Made by a program: the position numbers and the translations under genes | Assembly (NCBI GenBank): GCA_001768235.1 | Contig: MENK01000024.1 | Location: 20,468 to 84,467 of the forward strand | Direction of reading: 5' to 3' | DNA length: 64,000 nt | From: Bacteroidetes bacterium GWB2_32_14 | GTDB taxonomy: Bacteria; Bacteroidota; Bacteroidia; Bacteroidales; UBA12077 | Notes under the pieces: generated by a model | The model's database searches: none | The model's input: the letters and a program-made list of their open reading frames with translations, nothing else | Told to the model about the DNA's origin: nothing | Shown here: piece by piece, positions 45,452 to 54,842 of the stretch | How the letters are laid out: each line of letters starts with the position of its first letter | How positions within the stretch are numbered: the first letter of the stretch is position 1

Positions 45452-46438
45452 ATGAAAAAGTTATTATATATAATGTTATTAGCAATAACACCTTTCTTTT
45501 TCATTCAATGTGATTCCGAAGATGATTTGGTAACTGAGAATGCTAAAGAAGGTGGTTTATTCGAAGCTTTGACCCCTTACTTAAACTATGTGGTAGGTGA
45601 TGGTAAAGCATATTCATTTAGTTTCCAGGTTTACCAAAGCCCAGACATTAAAGCTACTTCTGTTGAAATATATAAATCATGTTTTAAAGTTGCTGTAGCC
45701 TGGTCTGATCCTGGCGATTTAACCCATACTACTGCAGATTCTATTCCTGCTATTTGGTCAAATGAAGTTTTACAGGAAACAATAACAATAACAAACGATG
45801 AAAATCATGTTATTTCAACAACTGCGTTAGATTATGCAGCATTAATTGCTGATCTTACAATTGATGGTGACCCACTTCCTGCAAGTGATGGAGAAATGAG
45901 AATTGGTGATTATTTCAATTTCAGAATTGTAACTAAATTGGATGATGGAAGAACTGTTGAACAAAGTATTCAAAATACTTTAACCGTATCAACCCGGTTT
46001 GCTGGTACTTATAAATCTATTGGTGGAGCTTATTATCATCCGGATTACAATCCTGCTCCTTATTTAAGTGATTTGTGGTTAGGAGAAACAGTTATAATTT
46101 CTTCTATTGATGCAATGACTTATAGATGGGAAGAATGGGGAATTTTATCTGGTTGGTCAGGAAATGTTTTATATTTCCAGATTAATCCTTCTACAGGTAA
46201 AATTACATACCCTGAAAAATGGGCTGGTGCTGATCAAATACTTAATAACCTTCCACTTCTGACTGCAGAAAGAACCCCGGGTTCTCTAACATATGCAATA
46301 CCTGCTGCTGGTACAAACATTGACACTGCAATAAAAGATGATGTTGAAGGTAAAGATCAACTTAATATGGTATTTGGGTATCTTGGAGCTTCTGGTTCAA
46401 GAGAGTTTTTTATACTATTAGAAAAGGTAGTAAATTAA
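45452..46438 (+). CDS. Surface lipoprotein of SusCD locus 1, unknown family
   Basis: A 328-residue lipoprotein (MKKLLYIMLLAITPFFFIQC, Cys20). The N-terminal half (about 30-175) is beta-rich and resembles an Ig-like sandwich. From about residue 180 comes a C-terminal part reading FAGTYKSIGGAYYHPDYNPA, then YRWEEWGILSGWSGNVLYFQ and INPSTGKITYPEKWAG. A loosely similar pattern recurs in the other three accessory lipoproteins here. It holds the SusE-like position behind susD, so surface ligand binding is likely, but the family is not recognised. Confidence 0.7.
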   Translation: MKKLLYIMLLAITPFFFIQCDSEDDLVTENAKEGGLFEALTPYLNYVVGDGKAYSFSFQVYQSPDIKATSVEIYKSCFKVAVAWSDPGDLTHTTADSIPAIWSNEVLQETITITNDENHVISTTALDYAALIADLTIDGDPLPASDGEMRIGDYFNFRIVTKLDDGRTVEQSIQNTLTVSTRFAGTYKSIGGAYYHPDYNPAPYLSDLWLGETVIISSIDAMTYRWEEWGILSGWSGNVLYFQINPSTGKITYPEKWAGADQILNNLPLLTAERTPGSLTYAIPAAGTNIDTAIKDDVEGKDQLNMVFGYLGASGSREFFILLEKVVN

Positions 46439-46463
46439 TTTAAAACTTAAAAAAATAGTAAAC

Positions 46464-47825
46464 ATGAAAAATATACTAAAGATAAAATTTAGTGTTCTGT
46501 TCGCAATGATTGTCTTCTTATTCTCTTGCGAAACAGATGATAATACCGGGTATAGTAACCTGGAACCTACTAGTCCTTCAATATCGATTAGTAATCCTTA
46601 TGCATCGATAAATTTAATTGAAAAAGACTCTGTATTTACATTCGATGTAACTTTATCTGAAGCTCAGGTTGTTGATATATATGTATATATCAAACAAATT
46701 GATGGAGATGCAGAACAAGGTGCAGATTTTGTTATTGTTAATGATGCAGGCAGATTAACAATACCTTTTGGTGCAACTACAGGTCAACTTATGGTTAAAG
46801 TTTTAGCTGATGATTTAGCTGAAGGAACAGAAACTTTCACTATTCAAATGGGTGATGAAAGAACTGCTAATGCTACAATTACTCCTGTAACTGTTGATTT
46901 TTCTATTCAAAATAGTGCTCTTGATGAATTGAGTATTGATATGACATGGGAAACAGATGTGTTTGAAGCAACTGGATTAGAATTAGATCCTGATGAAGTA
47001 GGTGATTTAAGATTATTGATTTTTGATCAATCAGATAATCTTTTAGTAGATGTTGATGGTAGTTCTTTTGAAAACTATAGTGGAATGGATACACTCTCTG
47101 ATGGAACATATAAAATTGCTGCTGCATTTTATTCTACGATAGACGTGGGTGATTTTAATTCAGCAATTACTTTTAGTGTTACATTAGATTTCTTTCAGTC
47201 TGGTGTATTAGATGAGAGTTTAATTTTTGATAAAGTTTTTGATAATTTATTTCCATGTTATGATTTCAGAGTTTATCTTGCGTCAATAACAAAATCAGGA
47301 TCAACTTATACTTTTGAAAAGGAAATTTCTTATTCAACTCCTGCCAGAACTACTTGGTACGGATCTGATTGTTTAATGTCATATGGTGATTATCCAAGTG
47401 AAGTTGAAACAGCTGAAGGTTGTAATGGTGAATTGTTGATTTATGGATTAAATGCTTGGTGGATATCAGATTTTTGGGGAGAGACAATTGTTGATGAAGG
47501 ACACGTAAGGTATGAGATTAACGAATATACTAAAGAGATAACTATTGCAGAACAGTATGTTTTTACAACTGATTATGATGGGGATTTGTATCCTTATACA
47601 ATAAAAGGTACTGGCACGTATGACGATAGTGGGACATACCCTACAATGCATATAGAATATTATTTAGATCAGGATGGTTATGATCCTGGATATTATGCGT
47701 ATAGTCATGGTTATATGGCAACTGAATATTTTGAGGCTAACTTAACACTTGATCCTGCCGGTAAAAATGTTATTAACGTAAATGCAGATAAAGAATTTGA
47801 TTTAAGTAAGAAACCAGTTCGTTAG
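46464..47825 (+). CDS. Calx-beta-containing surface lipoprotein of SusCD locus 1
   Basis: A 453-residue lipoprotein (signal peptide with SVLFAMIVFLFSC). Residues about 35-150 look like a Calx-beta domain: SISISNPYASINLIEKDSVF, then GDAEQGADFVIVNDAGRLTI, and the LADDLAEGTETFTIQM acidic loop that binds calcium in that family. The C-terminal half (about 275-440) is aromatic and Cys-containing (LLIYGLNAWWISDFWGETIV, then RYEINEYTKEITIAEQYVF) and is not recognised. Last gene of the transcript, followed by a terminator. Probably surface-exposed ligand binding. Confidence 0.72.
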   Translation: MKNILKIKFSVLFAMIVFLFSCETDDNTGYSNLEPTSPSISISNPYASINLIEKDSVFTFDVTLSEAQVVDIYVYIKQIDGDAEQGADFVIVNDAGRLTIPFGATTGQLMVKVLADDLAEGTETFTIQMGDERTANATITPVTVDFSIQNSALDELSIDMTWETDVFEATGLELDPDEVGDLRLLIFDQSDNLLVDVDGSSFENYSGMDTLSDGTYKIAAAFYSTIDVGDFNSAITFSVTLDFFQSGVLDESLIFDKVFDNLFPCYDFRVYLASITKSGSTYTFEKEISYSTPARTTWYGSDCLMSYGDYPSEVETAEGCNGELLIYGLNAWWISDFWGETIVDEGHVRYEINEYTKEITIAEQYVFTTDYDGDLYPYTIKGTGTYDDSGTYPTMHIEYYLDQDGYDPGYYAYSHGYMATEYFEANLTLDPAGKNVINVNADKEFDLSKKPVR

Positions 47826-47848
47826 TTTTTAAAGTTTATTTACATATT

Positions 47849-47881
47849 AAGAAGCTGCCTTAATAGGCAGCTTCTTTTTTT
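47849..47881 (+). terminator. Terminator of SusCD locus 1
   Basis: A perfect 12-bp stem (AAGAAGCTGCCT 47849-47860 with AGGCAGCTTCTT 47865-47876), TAAT loop and a T-run. It ends the first four-gene locus and separates it from the second. Confidence 0.9.
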
Positions 47882-48000
47882 ATTAACAAAACTTCACAGG
47901 TATTTGATAAATACTTGTTTTTTTAAATTGTTTTTTTTTAAATTAGCAGTTTAAAATAATTATGATTAATTAACTATTTATGAACCTAAAATTTTAATCT

Positions 48001-51000
48001 ATGAAAAAATTAACAATTTTTCTTGCATTCTTGTTGTTTGTAGGGTTTACCGTACAGGCACAAATGCAGATCTCGGGTACGGTTACATCCGCAGAGGATG
48101 GGCTATCTATTCCCGGTGTATCAGTAGTGGTAAAAGATAATATCACCATTGGTACAACTACCGACATTGATGGTAAATATTCATTAACAATACCAAGTAG
48201 TGCACAATCACTTGTGTTTACTTTCGTTGGTATGAAAGCTGCTGAAATAGCTATCAATGGCCGTTCAGTAATAGATCTTATGATGGAAGCTGAAGTTCTG
48301 GAAATGGACGAAGTAGTTGTTGTTGCTTATGGTACAGCAAAAAAAGCTTCTTTTACAGGATCTGCTTCTGTTGTTAAAACCGAAAAATTAGAAGCTAAGC
48401 CTGTTGCCAGTTTCGATCAGGCTTTGCAAGGTAATGTTGCGGGTTTACAAATTTCCAGCGGATCAGGACAACCTGGATCTGCTACAAGTGTTCGAATCAG
48501 AGGTACAGGATCTATTAGTGCTGGAAATGAACCATTATACGTTATTGATGGTGTGCCTGTTATATCTGGTGATATTGCAGATAATACTCGTCCAAACGAT
48601 AATCGTCCTTCTGTAAGTGCTATGGCTTCTTTAAACCCTGATGATATTGCTTCAATATCAGTTTTAAAAGATGCTGCTGCAACTTCAATTTATGGTTCGA
48701 GGGCTTCTAACGGTGTTGTTCTTATTACTACAAAACAAGGTAAAGAAGGTGAAACCCAATTTATGTTAAAAACACAATATGGTATTTCTACTTTAGGTAC
48801 TTATAATTATGAAGCATTAAATGCTGACGAATACAGGGAAATGAAATATAGAGGGACAAGTAACGCTTTAGTGCTTGCCGGCGTTGAAGAAGAAGCTGCT
48901 AATGCTGCTGCGTATGCTGAAATGATGAGCCTGGGTGATGCTAATGTTGATTGGATTGACGAAGCTTTCCGTACAGGAACCACTCAGAAAATTGCTTTAG
49001 AAGCTACTGGTGGTACTGAAAAAACTAAGTTCTTTTCTTCATTATCTTATTTCGACCAGGAAGGTATTGTTCTTGGTTCATTTATGAAACGATATGCTGG
49101 TAGGTTAAATCTTGACCATAAAGCATCTGATAGAATAAGTTTTGGTGCTAATGTTACAGGTTCATTTATCGATCAGGATAACGTGAGTGGTGGTGGTTAT
49201 TATAACGACCCGGTTACTGGTGCTTATTTCATAGCTCCTACAACTCCAATTTATAATGAAGATGGTAGTTTTAACTCAATTATCCCGGAAAACCTGAACA
49301 ATAACTTAGTTGCTAACAATGAATGGAACACCAATTTAAGTAATACTTCACGTGTTATTGCGAATGGTTACGGACAATTTAGTATTATTGAAAATTTAAA
49401 TTGGAGAACTGCATTGGGTGTTGATTATTTAGAACTTGAAGAAGATGATTATCTAAGCCCATTGTCTAATGATGGTGCAACTTATAATGGTTTAGGTCAA
49501 AAATACTATACCAGAAATTCAAACTGGATTATTACAAACACCTTAAATTATAGTAAAGTAATAGCTGATGTTCACGACTTTAATATTTTATTAGGCCAGG
49601 AAGCTCAGGACTTTTTCTTAAGTACAGCCGATCTTAGTGCAAAAGAATATCCTTCGGAAAAGTTACAAACATTACAAAATGCTGCAGAACCTTTAACTGC
49701 AAGTACCTTTGAAACAGCTAATAGTTTAGCTTCTTATTTTGGCCGTTTAGAATATAATTATAGTGGTAAATATTATTTATCGGGTAGTTACAGACGTGAT
49801 GGTTCTTCTAAATTTGGTGCAAACAACAAATGGGCTAATTTCTGGTCTGTTGGGGGTAGCTGGAGAATTTCTGAAGAAAGTTTTATTTCTAACATCGAAA
49901 TGATTAATAACCTGACTCTTAGAGCTAGTTATGGTACTTCTGGTAACCAGTCTGGTATTAGTAACTTTGCTGCATTGGGATTATATGGTTTTGGAAGCGA
50001 TTATAATACAAAACCAGGTTCTGCTCCTGCACAAATTGCTAACCCCGATTTACAATGGGAAAAGGCTAAAAACCTAAATATTGGTTTAGATTTCAGAATC
50101 TATGATATGTTTAGCGCTACAATAGGTTGGTATAATAACATTACATCTGACCTTTTACAATTAGTGCCAATTTCCAGAACTACAGGTTTTGAATCTCAGT
50201 GGAGAAACATTGGAGAGATGCAAAACACAGGTTGGGAGTTTGAATTGACTGCTGATATTATTAAAGGTAAAGATTTAAAATGGTTTATTGAAGGTAATAT
50301 TGCATACAATAAAAACGAAATTCTTTCATTAAGCGAAGGTGAAGATATTGTATCTTATCCTTTTATTCGTCGCGAAGGTGAATCATTTGGTTCATTCTGG
50401 GCTCCAAAATGGGCTGGTGTAAACCCTGCGAATGGTATGCCATTATGGTACGACGAAGATGGAAACATTGTTGATACATATGCTGAAGCTGATTATCAGA
50501 TTGTTGGTAAATCTGATCCCGATTTTATGGGAGGTCTTACAAGTACCTGGTCATATAAAGGTATTAACCTTAGTGTTTTCTTTAACTTTGTTCAGGGAAA
50601 TGACATATATAACAACTCTGGACGTTATTTAACAGGTGATGGTGCTGCTGTTGGTAATCAGGACCGCAGAGTATTAACAGCTTGGGAAACCCCAGGAGAA
50701 TATACTGAGTATCCTCAATTTGTAACAGGTAATGCTTCAAACTCAAACAGGTTTTCAAGCCGTTTTATTGAAGATGGATCCTATGTTCGTTTAAAAAGTG
50801 TGATATTAAGCTATGATTTACCAAAAGCTATTGTATCAAAAGCTAAATTAAGTTCAGTTCGTATATTTGCACAAGGCGAAAACTTATATACATGGACAGA
50901 TTACAGTGGTTTCGATCCTGAATTGGCTGTTGATGGCCAGGCATGGTTCTCATACCCTCAAGCCAGGACAATTACATTTGGTATAAATTTTGGTTTTTAA
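48001..51000 (+). CDS. SusC/RagA-type TonB-dependent outer-membrane transporter (locus 2)
   Basis: A 999-residue import channel. The signal peptide and start of the CNA-B domain (MKKLTIFLAFLLFVGFTVQA, then QMQISGTVTSAEDGLSIPGV) are almost identical to those of the first SusC, but the proteins diverge after about residue 95. The TonB box is VVVVAYGTAKKASFTGSAS. Plug motifs are DQALQGNVAGLQISSGSGQP, then VRIRGTGSISAGNEPLYVID and SVLKDAAATSIYGSRASNGV. The barrel ends in TITFGINFGF. It pairs with the SusD gene 45 bp downstream. The plug is of the common glycan-importer type. Confidence 0.96.
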   Translation: MKKLTIFLAFLLFVGFTVQAQMQISGTVTSAEDGLSIPGVSVVVKDNITIGTTTDIDGKYSLTIPSSAQSLVFTFVGMKAAEIAINGRSVIDLMMEAEVLEMDEVVVVAYGTAKKASFTGSASVVKTEKLEAKPVASFDQALQGNVAGLQISSGSGQPGSATSVRIRGTGSISAGNEPLYVIDGVPVISGDIADNTRPNDNRPSVSAMASLNPDDIASISVLKDAAATSIYGSRASNGVVLITTKQGKEGETQFMLKTQYGISTLGTYNYEALNADEYREMKYRGTSNALVLAGVEEEAANAAAYAEMMSLGDANVDWIDEAFRTGTTQKIALEATGGTEKTKFFSSLSYFDQEGIVLGSFMKRYAGRLNLDHKASDRISFGANVTGSFIDQDNVSGGGYYNDPVTGAYFIAPTTPIYNEDGSFNSIIPENLNNNLVANNEWNTNLSNTSRVIANGYGQFSIIENLNWRTALGVDYLELEEDDYLSPLSNDGATYNGLGQKYYTRNSNWIITNTLNYSKVIADVHDFNILLGQEAQDFFLSTADLSAKEYPSEKLQTLQNAAEPLTASTFETANSLASYFGRLEYNYSGKYYLSGSYRRDGSSKFGANNKWANFWSVGGSWRISEESFISNIEMINNLTLRASYGTSGNQSGISNFAALGLYGFGSDYNTKPGSAPAQIANPDLQWEKAKNLNIGLDFRIYDMFSATIGWYNNITSDLLQLVPISRTTGFESQWRNIGEMQNTGWEFELTADIIKGKDLKWFIEGNIAYNKNEILSLSEGEDIVSYPFIRREGESFGSFWAPKWAGVNPANGMPLWYDEDGNIVDTYAEADYQIVGKSDPDFMGGLTSTWSYKGINLSVFFNFVQGNDIYNNSGRYLTGDGAAVGNQDRRVLTAWETPGEYTEYPQFVTGNASNSNRFSSRFIEDGSYVRLKSVILSYDLPKAIVSKAKLSSVRIFAQGENLYTWTDYSGFDPELAVDGQAWFSYPQARTITFGINFGF

Positions 51001-51045
51001 TCAATAATATTGTACTAATTAATGCTAATAATTAAAATAATAAAT

Positions 51046-52521
51046 ATGAAAAGAATATATAATTTAATATTAATAAGTTTAGGCCTTTTCATCATTACAT
51101 CTTGTAGCGATGATTTTATAACCAAAGAGCCTATGCAAAACTTATCAGATGAAACAGCCATCGAAAATGTAAACGATGCGCAAGTTGCTCTGACAGGTGT
51201 TTACGACAGATTACAGACTTCCGGCTATTGGGGAAGAGGAATGCAAATTTATGCTGATTTATTTGCTGATAATGGTAGAATGAATACAGCTAACTCGGGA
51301 CGTTACTTAAATACTTACAACTGGAATATTGTTACAAATACAAGTCCTGGTTTGGGTATGTGGGATAATGCTTATGATGGTATTAACCGTGCAAATAAAG
51401 TTCTTGAAGCTATTGAAAGTAAGGGTTTTGATGCTGATGACCTTAAAGGCCAGGCTTTAGCTTTACGTGCTATGTTACATTTTGATATGGTAAGATTGTT
51501 TGCTCAAACTTACACAATTAATGATGCGACTTTAGCCCCGGGTTCTGATGGCAATGGCGGACATTTAGGTGTACCTTTAATGTTAGCTTCTGATCCTTAT
51601 GCCGAACCTTCTAGAAACACAGTTAATGAAGTTTATACTCAGGTAATTGCTGATTTAGAAGAAGCTATGACATTAATGGATGGTGATGTTGATTATTTCT
51701 ATTTTAACAAATGGGGTGCTGAAGCATTATTGGCAAGAGTATATTTAACCAGAGCTAGTGGTGGTGGTACTGATGCTGATTATACAGCTGCCCGTGATCA
51801 TGCTCTTAATGTAATTAATAGTGGTCCTTATTCTTTAGTATCTAATGCAGACTATATTGCTAGTTGGATTGCTGATTTCAATACAGAAAGTATTTTTTAC
51901 TTAAAATATACGAGTGTTGATTATCTCTATACTGATGCATTAGGTGGTGCTTTAAAGAAAAGTGGTTATGGTGATGTTGTAGCAAACGAAGATTTATTAG
52001 GATTAATACCTGATGGTGATGTTCGTCAACATTTATTTTATGCTAACCATGATGATAATGAAGTTCAGATGGATTTTTATGATGAAGATAAATCTGCTGA
52101 AAATTATTATGTAAATAAATATCCTGGTAGAGAAGGAACTGACGGGGTTGATAATTTACCTTTGATTCGTTTGTCTGAAATGTACTTGATTGCTGCTGAA
52201 GCTGAATTAGAATTAGGTAACACTGGCCCTGCAGAAGATTATATTATGGAAATTATTGATCGTGCTAAACCAGGTGCATTAATTACCGAATATGGTGCTA
52301 CATTACGTGAACAAATTTACAATACTATTAGAATTGAATTGTGTTTCGAAGGTCATCGTACATTTGATATTAAACGCAGACAAGATGACATTATCAGAAT
52401 TAGTGTAACTAATGAAAGTGTTCCTAGAGAACTCCTTTTCCCAAGTTATTTATTTGCACTCCCAATTCCACAGGAAGAAATGGATGCTAATGCTAACATG
52501 GTTCAAAACTATAATTATTAA
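51046..52521 (+). CDS. SusD/RagB-type nutrient-binding lipoprotein (locus 2)
   Basis: A 491-residue surface lipoprotein. I take the ATG at 51046 (MKRIYNLILISLGLFIITSC) because it gives a clean lipobox with Cys20; an ATG at 51022 would add 8 hydrophobic residues. The mature part begins SDDFITKEPMQNLSDETAIE, and has the TPR-like SusD features ALTGVYDRLQTSGYWGRGMQ, then GQALALRAMLHFDMVRLFAQ and the C-terminal IRIELCFEGHRTFDIKRRQD. Of the classical SusD type, unlike the first locus, so the two loci probably take different ligands. Confidence 0.95.
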   Translation: MKRIYNLILISLGLFIITSCSDDFITKEPMQNLSDETAIENVNDAQVALTGVYDRLQTSGYWGRGMQIYADLFADNGRMNTANSGRYLNTYNWNIVTNTSPGLGMWDNAYDGINRANKVLEAIESKGFDADDLKGQALALRAMLHFDMVRLFAQTYTINDATLAPGSDGNGGHLGVPLMLASDPYAEPSRNTVNEVYTQVIADLEEAMTLMDGDVDYFYFNKWGAEALLARVYLTRASGGGTDADYTAARDHALNVINSGPYSLVSNADYIASWIADFNTESIFYLKYTSVDYLYTDALGGALKKSGYGDVVANEDLLGLIPDGDVRQHLFYANHDDNEVQMDFYDEDKSAENYYVNKYPGREGTDGVDNLPLIRLSEMYLIAAEAELELGNTGPAEDYIMEIIDRAKPGALITEYGATLREQIYNTIRIELCFEGHRTFDIKRRQDDIIRISVTNESVPRELLFPSYLFALPIPQEEMDANANMVQNYNY

Positions 52522-52541
52522 TAATTAAAATTGATTTGAAT

Positions 52542-53486
52542 ATGAGAACAATTTTTAAAATATTAGGCCTATTTTTTATAAGTAGTGTCTTGCTTTTTAC
52601 TTCCTGTGATGAGAAATATGATTATTCATATACAGGAGATGAATTTATTCAATTTAAAACTGCGACTTCAAATATTTCAGAAAGTTCAGTTGATACTCTT
52701 ACTATACCTGTGTTATTAGCAGGAAGCTTACCTAAATCAGATGTTACTTTAACATTAACTGTAACAACAACTGTTAAAGAAGGTTTTACATTTGTTCAGG
52801 GAACAGATTTTGATCTAATTGGATTAGATGGTACAAACTTGGTTATTAAAGCGAATACAGCTCAATCTGATATTCAATTGGTTGTATATGATAATTTTGA
52901 TGAAGATAGTACAAGAACTGTAACCTTTACATTAACAGATTCTGATGGAGATTATGTAATGGGATTACCTGGTTCAGAAAACAAAAAATCATATGTAGTT
53001 AGTGTTATTGATGATGATTGTGCTTTTGTACCTCAAAACTTTGCAGGTACTCCAAGTGGGTTAGATGTTACCAATTTCCCATCTCAGGCAGTATTTGTTT
53101 TAGATGAGGCTTGGGCAGATATGTCTGAAGCTAAAGCTCGTTACAAAGTTACTAAAATTGCTCAAGGTATTTTTGACCAATGGGGTGAAACTGTGACTTC
53201 TGGAGCTGATGGTACTTATTTAATATTTGATAATACGAATCCATTAAGCCCAACTATTTCTATGGACTTAACTATGTCTTCAGATCCTGATGGTAATATG
53301 ATTGAAACCAATGGTGGAGATTGGGGATATTTCATGTATGATAACACTTCAGCAATAAACTATTTTGCAACTTGTACTGGTTATATGGAATATTGGTATA
53401 AAGTTGATTTATGGCAAGATGGTGCTTTATATCCAGGAGGTGAAGGATACTATAGCTGGGGCTTACGTGTTACATTTGAGCTTTAA
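52542..53486 (+). CDS. Surface lipoprotein of SusCD locus 2, Calx-beta-like N-terminal part
   Basis: A 314-residue lipoprotein (MRTIFKILGLFFISSVLLFTSC). The start is the ATG at 52542; a TTG six bases before it is in frame but not needed. Residues about 25-160 form a beta-sandwich resembling Calx-beta or DUF4843-type domains (SNISESSVDTLTIPVLLAGS, VQGTDFDLIG, VVYDNFDEDSTRTVTFTLTD). The C-terminal part (FAGTPSGLDVTNFPSQAVF, KIAQGIFDQWGETVTSGADG) shows the pattern seen in the neighbouring lipoproteins. Sits right after susD, so a SusE-like binding role is inferred. Confidence 0.7.
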   Translation: MRTIFKILGLFFISSVLLFTSCDEKYDYSYTGDEFIQFKTATSNISESSVDTLTIPVLLAGSLPKSDVTLTLTVTTTVKEGFTFVQGTDFDLIGLDGTNLVIKANTAQSDIQLVVYDNFDEDSTRTVTFTLTDSDGDYVMGLPGSENKKSYVVSVIDDDCAFVPQNFAGTPSGLDVTNFPSQAVFVLDEAWADMSEAKARYKVTKIAQGIFDQWGETVTSGADGTYLIFDNTNPLSPTISMDLTMSSDPDGNMIETNGGDWGYFMYDNTSAINYFATCTGYMEYWYKVDLWQDGALYPGGEGYYSWGLRVTFEL

Positions 53487-53513
53487 TTATTTAATAAATT
53501 AATTGAATAAAAT

Positions 53514-54719
53514 ATGAAAAAAATATTAAAATATTTAGCCATTTTTACTGCCTCAATCCTTGTGTTTACGGCATGTAACGATGAAGAATTAGACTGGAAT
53601 AAGATTGAATTTCAAGCAGCGCCAGCTTTTGCAGATGCTGTTTCTATTACTGGTATTCAGGATTCAAGTTTTGTTTTAAATCTTGAACCTGCATCAGCTG
53701 AAGGTTATATCTTTTATATCGTTCAGGCTAGCTCTAAAGATGATATAACTGATCCAATTTATATTGTGGAAAAAGGAGAAAAGGAAAAAGTTGAAGACAT
53801 GGATGTTATTTCAGTTACCATCTCAAACCTGGCACAATATACTCAATATGAAGTTTTTGCTCTTCAAACTAATGCTCAGGGAGTACCAAGTGCTATTAAT
53901 ACAACAACTGCAACAACAATTGACAATTGGGCACCTACTATTACAAGTTTTAGTCCGGCCAAAGGTTCTGAAAATGTTTCAATAACAGCCGATTTTGTAA
54001 TTACTTTCAGTGAGCCTGTTACTTATGTTAGTGGTAAAACAATCAGATTATTTTCAGATTTTGCTTCTTATGATGAAACAATAGCTGAAGAAAACATTAT
54101 TGTTGAAGGTAATGTAGTAACAATTATTCACTCAGAATGGCCATACGAAGATTATATCAATCTTGAAATGGACGAAGGAGCATTTGTTGATGGAACCGAC
54201 CATCCATCTGCAGCTATTGTTTATTATCCTGCTACTCCTAATTACTGGATTTATACTCAATCACATGTTGACTTTACTAATTTAGTTGGACATTTTTATG
54301 TTGCTTCTGAAAATGAAATTGGTTTTGGTAATGGTGAAAGAGGCGGATACTGGGTTGATATTGAAAGAACTGGTGAATATGAAATAACTATTTATAATTT
54401 AAGATTCTCAGGAGCTGAATTAATTCTTACTTTAAACCCAGATGGCAACACTATTGTAGTTGCTGATCAATGGACAGGATTGGTTCATACAAGTACTGGT
54501 CAGAATATTATGGCATCTGATACAGATCCATACGATATAGGTGTAGATTATGTACCAGGGTCTTTTGATCCTGCAACTGGTGAATTAATTTTCTATACTC
54601 ATTACTATATTGCTGCCGGATTCTTTGGTTTTTATACTTACGACCTTAAATTAGCAGAAATACCTGCTGGAATTGAAACAGGTCCTACTAATATTGATTT
54701 TACTTATAATCAAAAATAA
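53514..54719 (+). CDS. Surface lipoprotein of SusCD locus 2 with Big_5 (SbsA-like) Ig domain
   Basis: A 401-residue lipoprotein (MKKILKYLAIFTASILVFTAC). Layout: a fibronectin-III-like domain (about 35-135, ITGIQDSSFVLNLEPASAEG to VFALQTNAQGVPSA), then a bacterial Ig-like Big_5 domain (about 140-240) with the hallmark APTITSFSPAKGSENVSITA and ADFVITFSEPV. A C-terminal beta domain follows (about 260-385, GERGGYWVDIERTGEYEITI, ILTLNPDGNTIVVADQWTG). Last gene of locus 2. Probably surface-exposed and binding, based on architecture. Confidence 0.75.
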   Translation: MKKILKYLAIFTASILVFTACNDEELDWNKIEFQAAPAFADAVSITGIQDSSFVLNLEPASAEGYIFYIVQASSKDDITDPIYIVEKGEKEKVEDMDVISVTISNLAQYTQYEVFALQTNAQGVPSAINTTTATTIDNWAPTITSFSPAKGSENVSITADFVITFSEPVTYVSGKTIRLFSDFASYDETIAEENIIVEGNVVTIIHSEWPYEDYINLEMDEGAFVDGTDHPSAAIVYYPATPNYWIYTQSHVDFTNLVGHFYVASENEIGFGNGERGGYWVDIERTGEYEITIYNLRFSGAELILTLNPDGNTIVVADQWTGLVHTSTGQNIMASDTDPYDIGVDYVPGSFDPATGELIFYTHYYIAAGFFGFYTYDLKLAEIPAGIETGPTNIDFTYNQK

Positions 54720-54738
54720 AAGATTAGTATTTTCATAT

Positions 54739-54770
54739 AAAAAGACTGCTGTAAAAAGCAGTCTTTTTAT
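54739..54770 (+). terminator. Terminator of SusCD locus 2
   Basis: A perfect 12-bp stem (AAAAAGACTGCT 54739-54750 with AGCAGTCTTTTT 54757-54768) and a 6-nt loop, with the T-run within and after the right arm. Confidence 0.88.
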
Positions 54771-54790
54771 TTTTTATCGATATAATTTTT

Positions 54791-54798
54791 TATTTTTG
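54791..54798 (+). promoter_or_regulatory. Putative -7 box of the following exported-protein gene
   Basis: TATTTTTG, a full TAnnTTTG match, 44 bp before the ATG at 54843 and just after the preceding terminator. No clear -33 TTG. Confidence 0.4.
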
Positions 54799-54842
54799 CT
54801 GTTGAAAAAACATAGAAATATAATTTAAATTTAAAATGCCTT

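Noticed and set aside
40827..54719. Classical polysaccharide utilisation locus with enzymes
   Set aside because: No glycoside hydrolase, polysaccharide lyase, sulfatase, hybrid two-component regulator or ECF sigma/anti-sigma pair accompanies the two SusCD loci.
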